Shown here: one piece after another, positions 36,544-45,480 of the stretch
Position numbering within the stretch: the first letter of the stretch is position 1
How the letters are laid out: each line of letters opens with the position of its first letter
NCBI GenBank assembly: GCA_035496935.1
Contig: DATJED010000014.1
Location: 186,001-250,000 of the forward strand
Source: Pseudopedobacter sp035496935
Lineage (GTDB): Bacteria > Bacteroidota > Bacteroidia > Sphingobacteriales > Sphingobacteriaceae
DNA length: 64,000 nucleotides
Direction: 5' to 3'
Position numbers and translations under genes: made by a program
Notes under the pieces: generated by a model
Database searches by the model: none
Seen by the model: only the letters and a program-made list of their open reading frames with translations
Told to the model about the DNA's origin: nothing

Positions 36544-37367
36544 TATTTCTTCCTCCTAGCTATGATTAAACGATTTGAGTTCTTCTTTTTATCACGGGTT
36601 TTGAAACCTTTTGATAATAAGCCTTTTCTTGAGCGTGGGTGACCACCTGATGATCTACCCTCACCACCACCCATTGGGTGATCTACCGGATTCATCGCAA
36701 CACCTCTTACTCTCGGACGACGACCTAACCAACGCTTTCTACCGGCTTTACCTAATACCTCATTTGAGTGAGATGAGTTAGATACCGTACCGATAGTTGC
36801 AGTACAAGTCACCAAAATCATACGTGTTTCGCCAGAAGGCATTTTGATGGTTGCGTATTTACCATCTCTTGCTGCCAATTGAGCGTAAGATCCGGCACTT
36901 CTTGCAATTTGACCACCTCTTCCTGGGTTTAGTTCTATGTTATGAATAATAGAACCCAAAGGAATTTTAGCTAATGGAATAGTGTTACCCAACTCAGGCG
37001 CTACATCGTCGCCAGCAATTACTTTTGCTCCAACTTGTAAGCCTTCTGGGCAGATGATGTATCTTTTTTCACCATCAGCATAATGTAACAGTGCAATATG
37101 GGCGGTACGGTTTGGATCGTACTCTACTGTTGCTACTGTTGCGGGGATATCTTTTTTATCGCGTTTAAAATCTATCAATCGGTACAATTGCTTGTGTCCC
37201 CCACCGAGATAACGCATAGTCATTTTACCAGAACTGTTACGGCCACCGGATTTCTTTTGTTTAACAACAAGAGACTTTTCAGGTACGTTGGTTGTGATTT
37301 CAGAGAAATCATTTCCTACTCTGAAACGAGTTCCGGGGGTTACTGGTTTAAATTTTCTTAAGCCCAT
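36543..37367 (-). CDS. rplB: 50S ribosomal protein L2
   Basis: 274 residues. Conserved regions: MGLRKFKPVTPGTRFRVGND, IDFKRDKKDIPATVATVEYD, GGQIARSAGSYAQLAARDGK and the catalytic-centre-adjacent MNPVDHPMGGGEGRSSGGHP with its His. L2 is needed for subunit association and the peptidyl transferase centre. Confidence 0.97.
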   Translation of the reverse strand: MGLRKFKPVTPGTRFRVGNDFSEITTNVPEKSLVVKQKKSGGRNSSGKMTMRYLGGGHKQLYRLIDFKRDKKDIPATVATVEYDPNRTAHIALLHYADGEKRYIICPEGLQVGAKVIAGDDVAPELGNTIPLAKIPLGSIIHNIELNPGRGGQIARSAGSYAQLAARDGKYATIKMPSGETRMILVTCTATIGTVSNSSHSNEVLGKAGRKRWLGRRPRVRGVAMNPVDHPMGGGEGRSSGGHPRSRKGLLSKGFKTRDKKKNSNRLIIARRKK

Positions 37368-37374
37368 AATTCAA

Positions 37375-37665
37375 TTAAATATTGCTATAAAAGTCAATAG
37401 TTTCACCTTCTTTTAAAGTAATGATTGCTTTTTTGATTTTAGCAACCCTACCTGATACCATGCCAGCTTTGGTTGATCTGGTTTTTAATTTACCAACGAT
37501 AACCATTGTGTTTACTGACGCTACATTTACACCATACATGGCTTCAATGGCAGATGTTATCTGCAACTTGTTTGCTCTGTGATCACACTGAAAAGTATAA
37601 CGGTTCAGTTTTTCAGTTAACATAGTAGCTTTTTCTGTTAATACAGGTTTTTTTAAGATTTCCAT
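37375..37665 (-). CDS. rplW: 50S ribosomal protein L23
   Basis: 96 residues from ATG 37665 (MEILKKPVLTEKATMLTEKL). The frame extends to a TTG at 37677, inside the end of rplD, but the ATG 1 nt after the rplD stop fits L23 better. NRYTFQCDHRANKLQITSAI and VNTMVIVGKLKTRSTKAGM are typical. L23 docks trigger factor at the exit tunnel. Confidence 0.95.
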   Translation of the reverse strand: MEILKKPVLTEKATMLTEKLNRYTFQCDHRANKLQITSAIEAMYGVNVASVNTMVIVGKLKTRSTKAGMVSGRVAKIKKAIITLKEGETIDFYSNI

Positions 37666-37666
37666 A

Positions 37667-38296
37667 TTACTTGGCAAATGCCTCCTCCAATGTTTTTACC
37701 GAACCGGTAGTTAATACTAATTTTACTGCGTTTAATACATCATAAGTATTCAACTGATCAGCAGTGATAACTTTAGCCTTTTGTATGTTTCTGCTTGCTA
37801 AGTAAACATTTTGGTTTCCGGCAGGAAGAACAACTAGTGTTTTCTCTTCAGAAAAATTTAATGCACTTAATAGGCTTACAAAATTCTTAGTTTTTGGGGT
37901 ATCGAAGTTGAAGTCTTCCAATACAACAACACTGTTATCTTTAGCTTTATAAGCTAGAGCTGATTTACGAGCAACTTGTTTAAGTTTTTTGTTCAACTTG
38001 AAGCTGTAATCACGTGGCTGCGGACCGAAAACTCTACCACCACCATTAAATAATGGAGATTTAATGCTTCCTGCTCTTGCACCACCAGTTCCTTTTTGTT
38101 TGTATAATTTACGTGTAGAACCCGCAATCTCGTTACGTTGTTTTGATTTGTGCGTTCCTTGACGTTGATTTGCTAGATATTGTTTTACATCTAAATAAAT
38201 AGCGTGATCATTTGGCTCAAAACCGAAGATTTCCTCAGAAAGCTGCACCTTGGCACCTGTTTCTTTACCTGAGACGTTTAATACTTTAACTTCCAT
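37667..38296 (-). CDS. rplD: 50S ribosomal protein L4
   Basis: 209 residues. The rRNA-threading loop is visible (NQRQGTHKSKQRNEIAGSTR, KLYKQKGTGGARAGSIKSPL, FNGGGRVFGPQPRDYSFKLN). In E. coli L4 represses the S10 operon through its leader; the rplC leader here has a small hairpin but no evidence of L4 control. Confidence 0.97.
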   Translation of the reverse strand: MEVKVLNVSGKETGAKVQLSEEIFGFEPNDHAIYLDVKQYLANQRQGTHKSKQRNEIAGSTRKLYKQKGTGGARAGSIKSPLFNGGGRVFGPQPRDYSFKLNKKLKQVARKSALAYKAKDNSVVVLEDFNFDTPKTKNFVSLLSALNFSEEKTLVVLPAGNQNVYLASRNIQKAKVITADQLNTYDVLNAVKLVLTTGSVKTLEEAFAK

Positions 38297-38297
38297 C

Positions 38298-38915
38298 TTA
38301 CTTCTCGATTAATACGTACGAACCTTTAGCTCCCGGAACCGATCCGCTAACTACTAATAAATTTTGCTCTGCAAATACTTTAACGATTTGAAGATTCTGG
38401 ATTTTCACTCTATCGCCACCAGTTCTACCGGCCATTCTCATTCCCTTGAATACTCTTGAGGGGTAAGATGATGCACCTAATGAACCTGGAGCTCTCATTC
38501 TGTTGTGTTGTCCGTGAGTCTGACCTCCAACACCGCCAAAACCATGGCGTTTCACAACACCCTGAAATCCTTTACCTTTAGAAGTACCCACTACATCAAC
38601 GTAGTCTCCTTCTATAAAAAGATTAACATCTACAACATCACCCAAAGCTTTCTCTTCTGTAAAGTACTTGAATTCCACAACTTTACGTTTTGGAGTAGTT
38701 CCAGCCTTTGCAAAATGACCTTTTAGGGGAGCGGTAGTGTTTTTTTCTTTTTTCTCATCGAAAGCCAACTGCACTGCAGTGTAGCCATCATTCTCGATGG
38801 TTCTCACTTGTGTTACCACACAAGGGCCAGCCTCAATCACAGTACATGGTACGTTTTTACCGTCTGCGTCGAAAATGCTGGTCATTCCTACTTTTTTTCC
38901 AATAATTCCTGACAT
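38298..38915 (-). CDS. rplC: 50S ribosomal protein L3
   Basis: 205 residues: MSGIIGKKVGMTSIFDADGK, then VVGTSKGKGFQGVVKRHGFG and GGQTHGQHNRMRAPGSLGAS with the methylatable Gln region. It is the first gene of this ribosomal cluster, behind a good promoter at 38991. In many Bacteroidota rpsJ precedes it; here rpsJ is absent from that position. Confidence 0.97.
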   Translation of the reverse strand: MSGIIGKKVGMTSIFDADGKNVPCTVIEAGPCVVTQVRTIENDGYTAVQLAFDEKKEKNTTAPLKGHFAKAGTTPKRKVVEFKYFTEEKALGDVVDVNLFIEGDYVDVVGTSKGKGFQGVVKRHGFGGVGGQTHGQHNRMRAPGSLGASSYPSRVFKGMRMAGRTGGDRVKIQNLQIVKVFAEQNLLVVSGSVPGAKGSYVLIEK

Positions 38916-38938
38916 TTCTTAATTTAATTAACACCCAT

Positions 38939-38956
38939 CGAAGCAGTAGGGCTTCG
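38939..38956 (-). promoter_or_regulatory. Small hairpin in the rplC leader
   Basis: On the minus strand CGAAGC-CCTACT-GCTTCG, a perfect 6-bp stem with a 6-nt loop, lies 23 nt upstream of the rplC ATG, inside the transcript predicted from the promoter at 38991. It could take part in autoregulation or be a simple structural element. Confidence 0.4.
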
Positions 38957-38990
38957 TTCAAGGTGGACATAATATCCCCAAAAGGGACGG

Positions 38991-39021
38991 CAAAGATAGA
39001 AAAGTCTTATTAATAATCAAA
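38991..39021 (-). promoter_or_regulatory. Bacteroidota-type promoter of the ribosomal cluster
   Basis: On the minus strand TTTG (39021-39018), 19 nt, then TATCTTTG (38998-38991). This matches the TTTG / TAnnTTTG consensus of the Bacteroidota primary sigma factor at the standard spacing. Transcription would start near 38985 and give a leader of about 70 nt before rplC. Confidence 0.75.
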
Positions 39022-39130
39022 CAGTTAGAAAGAAATTTTTAAATATTTTATTCACATCCAATAACTTAGAGGAGAATTGGGGCATTGGACGACAAAACTG
39101 GTCAACTGGAGCGTATTCTTTAGAAGTTTT

Positions 39131-39224
39131 CGTCATGTCGAGGAACGAGAAATCTCACAAACAGGTTGTCATACGATGCGCATAAACTTTTCGAGTGAGA
39201 TGTTTCACTCCGTTCAACATGACG
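39131..39224. repeat. 94-bp imperfect palindrome, REP-like
   Basis: Left arm CGTCATGTCGAGGAACGAGA...ATCTCAC, right arm (reverse complement) CGTCATGTTGAACGGAGTGA...ATCTCAC. The outer 8 bp match perfectly and the arms are alike over about 28 bp. The CGTCAT-x-x-CGAGGA style start resembles widespread dispersed palindromes of bacteria. It lies 57 bp after nuoN and could act as a transcription end or RNA stability element. Confidence 0.6.
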
Positions 39225-39280
39225 CAAGGAGCGCTCTTTAGTCAGCTCTTGGAAAAGCAGACTTATATTTATTGAGCGAT

Positions 39281-40753
39281 TTAATGAATAAATACATTTA
39301 ACAGACTCGGAAAAATCCCGAACAATAAAGTTAAAAAGGTAAGTACTACAGTGAAAACAACTAGTACTTTACTGCTCTTAGACCGATAAAATTGCACTTC
39401 CGACTTTTTCAAAAAGAAATATAGTGGAATTTTAAGGTAGTAAAACAGCGATATTACCGTGGTTAAAACGGCAATTACCAAAAGCGTGGTTATATAAATA
39501 TTAGCTCCGTTAAAACTGATTACACTTGAAAACACCAAGAATTTAGCAACAAAACCAGCCGTTGGCGGGATTCCTGTTAAGGAAACCATAAACACTACCA
39601 AACAAACGCCAATAGCGGGAATACTTTTTCCTAAACCCTTAAAACCAGATATATTGAAAATTGCATAATTGTTTTCGATATAAGTTAGTGCCATAAATAT
39701 TCCGATGTTGGCAATGCTGTAAACTGCAAGGTAAAATAACGTAGCGTTTAAAATTAAAGCTTGTGGCAATACAAAAAGCATCAATATAAACCCGGTATGA
39801 CCGATTGCGGAATAAGCCATCATACGTTTGGCATCGTCCTGAAAAACGGCTGCAATATTTCCTAAAATCATGGAAGCTGCCGCTATAAAAAGTATAAATT
39901 GGTTTAAGGTATCGCCAATCTGGAAATAAGGCAACAAATAATAAAGAAATCCGAAAACAGCAATTTTTGGTGCGGTTGACAGAAAAGAAACCACCGAAGT
40001 GGGTGCAACTTGATAAGCATCTGGTGTCCAAAAATGGAAAGGTACTGCGGATAATTTAAAACTTATTCCGGCTAAAACCAGCACAATTGCTAGGGCGGAT
40101 GGAGCAACTCCAATTTGTGTTAAACCATTAATGAGCGCATCGCCATATAAATTAATAGTTCCGGTGAAACCATAAACTAAGCTAATGCCGTAAAGCATAA
40201 TTGCCGAAGCTACAGCCCCAAACAAAACATATTTCATGCCCGCTTCCGCCTGGTTCTTTTGATAAGCATTGTAGCTCACCATTAAATAGGAAGCCAAGGA
40301 AATCATTTCAATAGAAAGATAAAGCGTCAGAAAATTCGCAGAAGATATCAGCAGGAACATCCCCAAAATTCCTGCTAAAAAGATGCTGATTAAATCATTG
40401 ATTCCTTTTGGATGTTTTGTTAACCGACCATCCTGATAAAAGAATAAGAGGGAAAACAAAGAAACTGCAACAACCAACAACTTAAACTGAATAGCAGATT
40501 TGGAAAAAACAAACATCCCATTGAACAGGAGTTCAGTGTTTTGGAAGCTGATTAAATCGTACACCAAAAATCCACCGCTGATGATTAAAGTCAGCGTAGC
40601 TAAACTGGCAATAATGGCTTTGCTATTTTTAACAAATAAATCAGCGAGGATAACCACCAAAAAACCTACAGCGATTGCCCACTCGCCACACAAATAAGGT
40701 AACGAGTTTATAATGTCTGTTGTGGTTTGGCTGATGTTTGGAAAATTCGGCAT
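39281..40753 (-). CDS. nuoN: NADH-quinone oxidoreductase subunit N
   Basis: 490 residues, about 14 membrane helices. Antiporter-like motifs are visible: LTLYLSIEMISLASYLMV with the conserved Glu, GISFKLSAVPFHFWTPDAYQ with the conserved Lys, and AVFQDDAKRMMAYSAIGHTG. It is one of three proton-pumping subunits of complex I. Last gene of the nuoH-N block, 4 bp after nuoM. Confidence 0.96.
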   Translation of the reverse strand: MPNFPNISQTTTDIINSLPYLCGEWAIAVGFLVVILADLFVKNSKAIIASLATLTLIISGGFLVYDLISFQNTELLFNGMFVFSKSAIQFKLLVVAVSLFSLLFFYQDGRLTKHPKGINDLISIFLAGILGMFLLISSANFLTLYLSIEMISLASYLMVSYNAYQKNQAEAGMKYVLFGAVASAIMLYGISLVYGFTGTINLYGDALINGLTQIGVAPSALAIVLVLAGISFKLSAVPFHFWTPDAYQVAPTSVVSFLSTAPKIAVFGFLYYLLPYFQIGDTLNQFILFIAAASMILGNIAAVFQDDAKRMMAYSAIGHTGFILMLFVLPQALILNATLFYLAVYSIANIGIFMALTYIENNYAIFNISGFKGLGKSIPAIGVCLVVFMVSLTGIPPTAGFVAKFLVFSSVISFNGANIYITTLLVIAVLTTVISLFYYLKIPLYFFLKKSEVQFYRSKSSKVLVVFTVVLTFLTLLFGIFPSLLNVFIH

Positions 40754-40757
40754 AAGC

Positions 40758-42353
40758 TTATTTAAACATCAACAAAAACTGGTTTACAGAACTGCTCATC
40801 ACATCAAAAGCTATCGAAGGCATTACACCTAAGACCAAAGCCATTGCTGCAAGCGGAACCATTACTATAACTTCCCTGGCATTAACATCGGTTAAAGCCA
40901 ATTTCCATTCTTCTTTCTTCAATCGCAGTTTTCCAAAAAACATTCGCTGTAAAGTCCAAAGTAAGTAACCAGCGCCCAATAAAATACCAAGTGCGCCAAC
41001 CATTGCCATCCAACGGGGAATAAATCCGTTTAAAGTTTCTGATGAAAAAGCTCCGATTAAAGTAAAAGCTTCTGCAATAAAGGCCGAAAATCCAGGTAAA
41101 CCCAGTGAAGCGAAAAAGGCAATCATTACAAAACCGGTAAACACAGGCATATGATTGGCCAATCCTCTAAAATTGTAAATATCGCGATCGTGAACGCGGG
41201 TATAAATTACACCAACAATAAAGAAAAGCATCACCGAAAGGAAACCGTGAGAAATCATCTGCATCATTGCACCGTTCAACCCTTCGGAAGTTAAGGAAGC
41301 AATTCCTAACAGCACAAAACCCATGTGTGATACGGAAGAATAAGCCACCAAACGTTTCAAGTCACGTTGAGCCAAAGCGCACATTGCGCCGTAAATAATG
41401 GAAATTATGCCCAATAATCCCATCCAAAAAGACAGTGATATTGCCGCTTCCGGGAAAATTCCACAAGCAATTCTGATGATTCCGTAACCTCCAACTTTCA
41501 ACAATATCCCAGCAAGGATTAAAGAAATTGGCGTTGGCGCTTCCACGTGGGCGTCGGGCAACCAAGTATGAAACGGAAAAACCGGAACCTTAATGGCGAA
41601 AGCAACGAAAACTACCAAAAAACCGACCGTCCTGGCGGGAAAACCAAAAATCTGAATATTTGAAAGCGAATTAAATATGGAGCCTTCTGCATAATTAGCC
41701 GGATTCATAGCGTAAACCATATTGAAAGTGTGATTTCCGGTATTCGGATCAATTACTGAAAGGTATAAACCGGCAATTACCAAAAGCATAAACACCGAAC
41801 CGAATAAGGTGTAAAGAAAAAATTTGATAGATGCGTATTCCCGTCTCACGCCACCCCACATGCCTATCAGAAAGTAAAGTGGCAATAACATCAGCTCGTA
41901 AAAGATGTAAAAAAGGAACAAATCCAAAGAACAGAAAACTCCGACCACGGAAGCATTCAGCAAAAGGAATAAAGCAAAATAACCTTTTAAATTAGTTTTG
42001 ATTTCCCATGACGAAAGTGTTGCTACCAACATCACCAAAGCCGAAAGCCAAATTAAACCAATGGAAAATCCATCAACGCCCAACAAATAATCAATCTGTA
42101 AAGTACCAAACTGCCCAACGTCCAAACGGATCCATTTTAGGTTTTCTAACCACTGGTACTGCGAAAGCTGATTTACGCCGGCAAAAGCATCGCCGGTTTT
42201 AAAATGGCAATACATATAGCTGGCGATGGCCAATTGCGCAACGCAAACTGCAAGTGAAATGTATTTGTACCATTTGTTCAGACTTTTCGGGAGCATTAAA
42301 ATTACAGCGCCGAAAGCCAATGGCAAAAATATTAGGACTGATAATAAACCCAT
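40758..42353 (-). CDS. nuoM: NADH-quinone oxidoreductase subunit M
   Basis: 531 residues, about 14 membrane helices. LFYIFYELMLLPLYFLIGMW holds the conserved Glu, AIKVPVFPFHTWLPDAHVEA the conserved Lys, and AQRDLKRLVAYSSVSHMGFV is typical. It is a proton-translocating antiporter-like subunit of complex I in the inner membrane. Its start overlaps the nuoL stop by 1 nt. Confidence 0.96.
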   Translation of the reverse strand: MGLLSVLIFLPLAFGAVILMLPKSLNKWYKYISLAVCVAQLAIASYMYCHFKTGDAFAGVNQLSQYQWLENLKWIRLDVGQFGTLQIDYLLGVDGFSIGLIWLSALVMLVATLSSWEIKTNLKGYFALFLLLNASVVGVFCSLDLFLFYIFYELMLLPLYFLIGMWGGVRREYASIKFFLYTLFGSVFMLLVIAGLYLSVIDPNTGNHTFNMVYAMNPANYAEGSIFNSLSNIQIFGFPARTVGFLVVFVAFAIKVPVFPFHTWLPDAHVEAPTPISLILAGILLKVGGYGIIRIACGIFPEAAISLSFWMGLLGIISIIYGAMCALAQRDLKRLVAYSSVSHMGFVLLGIASLTSEGLNGAMMQMISHGFLSVMLFFIVGVIYTRVHDRDIYNFRGLANHMPVFTGFVMIAFFASLGLPGFSAFIAEAFTLIGAFSSETLNGFIPRWMAMVGALGILLGAGYLLWTLQRMFFGKLRLKKEEWKLALTDVNAREVIVMVPLAAMALVLGVMPSIAFDVMSSSVNQFLLMFK

Positions 42354-44398
42354 CAGATAATAACTTTATAAATCATAAAACTTAAAAATATCAGCAACAT
42401 CCAAACAAAATAGTGTTGCAATTTACCGCTCTGCATCGACCTAAACCAAACATTCATCCGGCTCACCAAACCAGCCAAACCATTTACAAATCCATCGATG
42501 ATATGCCTATCTATCCAGTCGATAATTTTTGAGAATACTAAAGTGGCTTTCGCTGATAAATGTACTGCGCCATCGATAATCTGTGTATCAAACCAGAAGG
42601 ATATTTTGGCTTTCCATAAAATGAGCTTCACCAATTTCTTATCGTACAATACATTAAAATACCATTGCTGGTAAGAGAATTGGTAGTACCAACTTTTGTG
42701 GTTGGTGAAAACAACTTTATTTTTTACGTAAATTAAATAAGCTGACACAATTAAAATCAGACTTAAAACATTGATATAAATAGGTACAAACAGGTGTAGC
42801 AAACTTTCGGAATGTGGTTTCACGTTGAAGGCGTGATGCAACCAAGAACTCTCGAGATTGAACGGATTTACAGCGAAGAAAAACCCGAAACAGAAAACCG
42901 CCAAAACAACAGCTGGGATTTTCATCCAAAGATTTGCATCATGAAGGTGTAGGTCTTCCAACTTTCTATTTATTAAGGACGGAAGTTTAAACTCGCCAAA
43001 AAAAGTTTTAAAAATTACCCTAAAAATGTAGAAAGCAGTAAGCCAAGAGGTTATAGAAATCACAATCGGGAATAGCCAATAAATCCCGCCACGTTCGCCG
43101 GCCCATTCAAAAACGCTGATTAAAATGGCATCTTTAGACAAATACCCCGAAGTAAAAGGCAAACCTGACAATGCCAACGCCGCAATGATGAAAACAACAG
43201 TTGTTACTGGCAAGAGCTTGGATAAACCGCCCATATTCCGCATATCCTGCTCATCAAACTTTGATTGTGTGTGTTCTTTTACATGATGTAATTGATGGAT
43301 AACCATCCCGGCTGCCAAAAACAACAAACATTTAAAAAAGGCGTGGGTGGATAAATGGAAAATTGCCGCTGCATTATCTTTAACGCCAACAGCTAAAACC
43401 ATAAACCCTAACTGCGAAATGGTAGAAAAAGCCAACACTTTTTTAATATCGTTTTGCGTAAGTGCGATGGTTGCTGCCATAAAAGCAGTCAGCAAACCGA
43501 TGGAAGCCATAGTGGTTAGCACTAAATCATTAAATAATGGCGAAACCCGCAACAATAAAAAAACGCCAGCTGCAACCATAGTTGCTGCATGAATTAATGA
43601 GGAAACCGCTGTTGGACCCTGCATAGCATCGGGCAACCAGGAATGTAAAGGAAACTGTGCTGATTTACCACAAGCACCGATTAAAAAGCAGAAACCTGCG
43701 ATGCTTAACCAATAATCTGGCATCGTTGCAAAAGGTGTAACCCAAAGTCCGTTTTGAACGAACGACGAATTGATGATCCCTTTTGCGCCAAACAACGTTT
43801 CGATATCTAACGTATGGAATTGCGAAAGCAAAATCATTAAACCAATGAGGAAACCGACGTCGCCTACCCTGTTCATGATGAAAGCTTTTTTATTTGCGTG
43901 AACGGCCTTCTTTTTTGTAAACCAAAAGCCAATTAACAGATACGAAGCAAAACCGACCAACTCCCAAAAAGCGTAAAGCAGAAACAAATTATCCGCTATT
44001 ACAACGCAAAGCATGGCGAAGCAAAATAAACTCAGGTAAGAAAAATAACGATATTTAAGGGCTTCTTTTCGGATGTATTCTACTGAGTAAATATGTACCA
44101 AAAGCGCAATAAAGGAAACCAAAACCAGCATTAACACACTTAAATTGTTCAGTAGAATCCCGATATTGATATTTACGTTTCCTAATTTTATCCACGAGAA
44201 AGCAAAATGAAAAGTCTGCTTTTGCCATACGCTGAAAAACAAAACTGCGGAGAAAACCAAGGAAACGGTAATACTTACGATGCCGAAAGTGGCAGCAAGC
44301 TTTTTAAAAATTAACGAGAAAATAAATGACAAAAACGGCGCTGTAATAGCCGTTACAGCCAAACACAAAAGCTCGTAATTTGTAAAAACGCTTTCCAT
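42353..44398 (-). CDS. nuoL: NADH-quinone oxidoreductase subunit L
   Basis: 681 residues from ATG 44398, which overlaps the nuoK TGA by one base (TGATG). LLYAFWELVGFASYLLIGFW, SAQFPLHSWLPDAMQGPTAV and IHAATMVAAGVFLLLRVSPL are the expected antiporter-like motifs. The C-terminal ~120 residues form the long lateral helix and final membrane helix. A TTG codon one position upstream is not needed. Confidence 0.96.
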   Translation of the reverse strand: MESVFTNYELLCLAVTAITAPFLSFIFSLIFKKLAATFGIVSITVSLVFSAVLFFSVWQKQTFHFAFSWIKLGNVNINIGILLNNLSVLMLVLVSFIALLVHIYSVEYIRKEALKYRYFSYLSLFCFAMLCVVIADNLFLLYAFWELVGFASYLLIGFWFTKKKAVHANKKAFIMNRVGDVGFLIGLMILLSQFHTLDIETLFGAKGIINSSFVQNGLWVTPFATMPDYWLSIAGFCFLIGACGKSAQFPLHSWLPDAMQGPTAVSSLIHAATMVAAGVFLLLRVSPLFNDLVLTTMASIGLLTAFMAATIALTQNDIKKVLAFSTISQLGFMVLAVGVKDNAAAIFHLSTHAFFKCLLFLAAGMVIHQLHHVKEHTQSKFDEQDMRNMGGLSKLLPVTTVVFIIAALALSGLPFTSGYLSKDAILISVFEWAGERGGIYWLFPIVISITSWLTAFYIFRVIFKTFFGEFKLPSLINRKLEDLHLHDANLWMKIPAVVLAVFCFGFFFAVNPFNLESSWLHHAFNVKPHSESLLHLFVPIYINVLSLILIVSAYLIYVKNKVVFTNHKSWYYQFSYQQWYFNVLYDKKLVKLILWKAKISFWFDTQIIDGAVHLSAKATLVFSKIIDWIDRHIIDGFVNGLAGLVSRMNVWFRSMQSGKLQHYFVWMLLIFLSFMIYKVII

Positions 44399-44703
44399 CA
44401 ACCTCTTAAGCTTTTAGTTTGATTTGGATCAATTGTTTGGGCTCTTTTATAAAGATTCATGATAATTACCAGCGCAACGGCAACAGCTGCTGCTGCTAAA
44501 ATAATAATGAAAAGCCCAAAAATTTGTCCTGTATTGTCAATTTTATCGTATTTGCCGAAAGCAACCATATTTAAAATGGAAGCGTTAAGCATTAACTCAA
44601 TTCCCATTAAAATTTGGATGGCATTTTTACGGGTAATGATTGCAAACAGACCTAAAGAAAATAATATTGCGCCAATCAGCAAAAAATGTTGAAGTGGAAT
44701 CAT
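44398..44703 (-). CDS. nuoK: NADH-quinone oxidoreductase subunit K
   Basis: 101 residues with three membrane helices. The conserved Glu in helix 2 (LMGIELMLNASILNMVAFG) and the Glu-free last helix with AAAAVAVALVIIMNLYKR are typical. It overlaps nuoJ by 4 nt and nuoL by 1 nt. Confidence 0.95.
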   Translation of the reverse strand: MIPLQHFLLIGAILFSLGLFAIITRKNAIQILMGIELMLNASILNMVAFGKYDKIDNTGQIFGLFIIILAAAAVAVALVIIMNLYKRAQTIDPNQTKSLRG

Positions 44704-45248
44704 AAAGTTTTTGGCTCCTTTCTGGCAATTTGTGCCGCACCAATCAGCGCCATCATTAATAAAATAGAAATCATTTCCAGAGGCAATAAATACCTGCTCA
44801 TTAAGTTTACACCGATATTTTTGATGGTATCATCACTAACAGATTTTACATTACCGCTGGCTTGCGCTGATGTAATCCAGTTAAGGTTTTGAAAATCGAT
44901 ATTGCAAAAGATATAAGCTAACAATCCGAAAAAAACTGTTGCAATAAGTACAGCGGGCAATCGGTTTGCCGAAAGTAAACCCGATGGGATTTCTGCAACA
45001 GCATCCAAAGCATCTTTGCTGGATAATAAAAATGCGAACAGCAGTAAAACCAAAACACCACCAACGTAGATTACAATCTGCGTTAAAGCTACAAAATCTG
45101 CCAAAGCGAAAACGTATAATCCGGCTACGGCAAAAAGTGTGACAAAAAACATAAAAACAGAGCGTACTAAATGCTGACTTAGCACTACGTAGGCTGCGCT
45201 ACCGATAGCGATCGCTGTTAAAATGTAGAAAATGATTTGTTCAATCAC
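44700..45248 (-). CDS. nuoJ: NADH-quinone oxidoreductase subunit J
   Basis: 182 residues from GTG 45248 (MIEQIIFYILTAIAIGSAAY), which fits the usual NuoJ start. An in-frame GTG at 45284 would add 12 polar residues that do not look like NuoJ. Five membrane helices are seen, with YVFALADFVALTQIVIYVGG as the conserved helix 3 region. It is separated from nuoI by about 230 bp containing a palindromic element. Confidence 0.88.
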   Translation of the reverse strand: MIEQIIFYILTAIAIGSAAYVVLSQHLVRSVFMFFVTLFAVAGLYVFALADFVALTQIVIYVGGVLVLLLFAFLLSSKDALDAVAEIPSGLLSANRLPAVLIATVFFGLLAYIFCNIDFQNLNWITSAQASGNVKSVSDDTIKNIGVNLMSRYLLPLEMISILLMMALIGAAQIARKEPKTL

Positions 45249-45284
45249 GTTGTTTGTTCTTTTGTAAAGTTTAGGCGTTTTCAC

Positions 45285-45480
45285 ACAGCCTTTCCTGCCC
45301 TCATGCCGGGCATTGGCATTTACTTTTTTTCCGCAAAAAAGTAAACAAAAAACTCTCGCCTGCGCCCTTTGCTACAAATGGTAGTGCTTTTACTCTATTC
45401 ATCAATACCGCAAAGGCCAAGGGCGAATAAAGCGTAAACATTAGACAGTGCTTTTGCTTGAACGCTCAATCAATTTATCT
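45285..45480. repeat. Palindrome-rich element between nuoI and nuoJ
   Basis: Contains a perfect 11-bp stem TTTACTTTTTT (45319-45329) / AAAAAAGTAAA (45335-45345) with loop TCCGC, then an imperfect inverted pair CGCCCTTTGC / GCAAAGGCCAAGGGCG. No coding frame. The layout suggests a dispersed, non-autonomous repeat inserted into the nuo operon; only one copy was recognised in the window. Confidence 0.5.

Larger units (their letters stand above)
38916..39280. other. 365-bp intergenic region between rplC and nuoN
   Basis: From left to right it holds the rplC leader with a hairpin (38939-38956), the rplC promoter (38991-39021), about 110 bp of AT-rich sequence, a 94-bp imperfect palindrome (39131-39224) and the tail after nuoN. 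No reading frame of note and no rpsJ were found. Confidence 0.8.
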
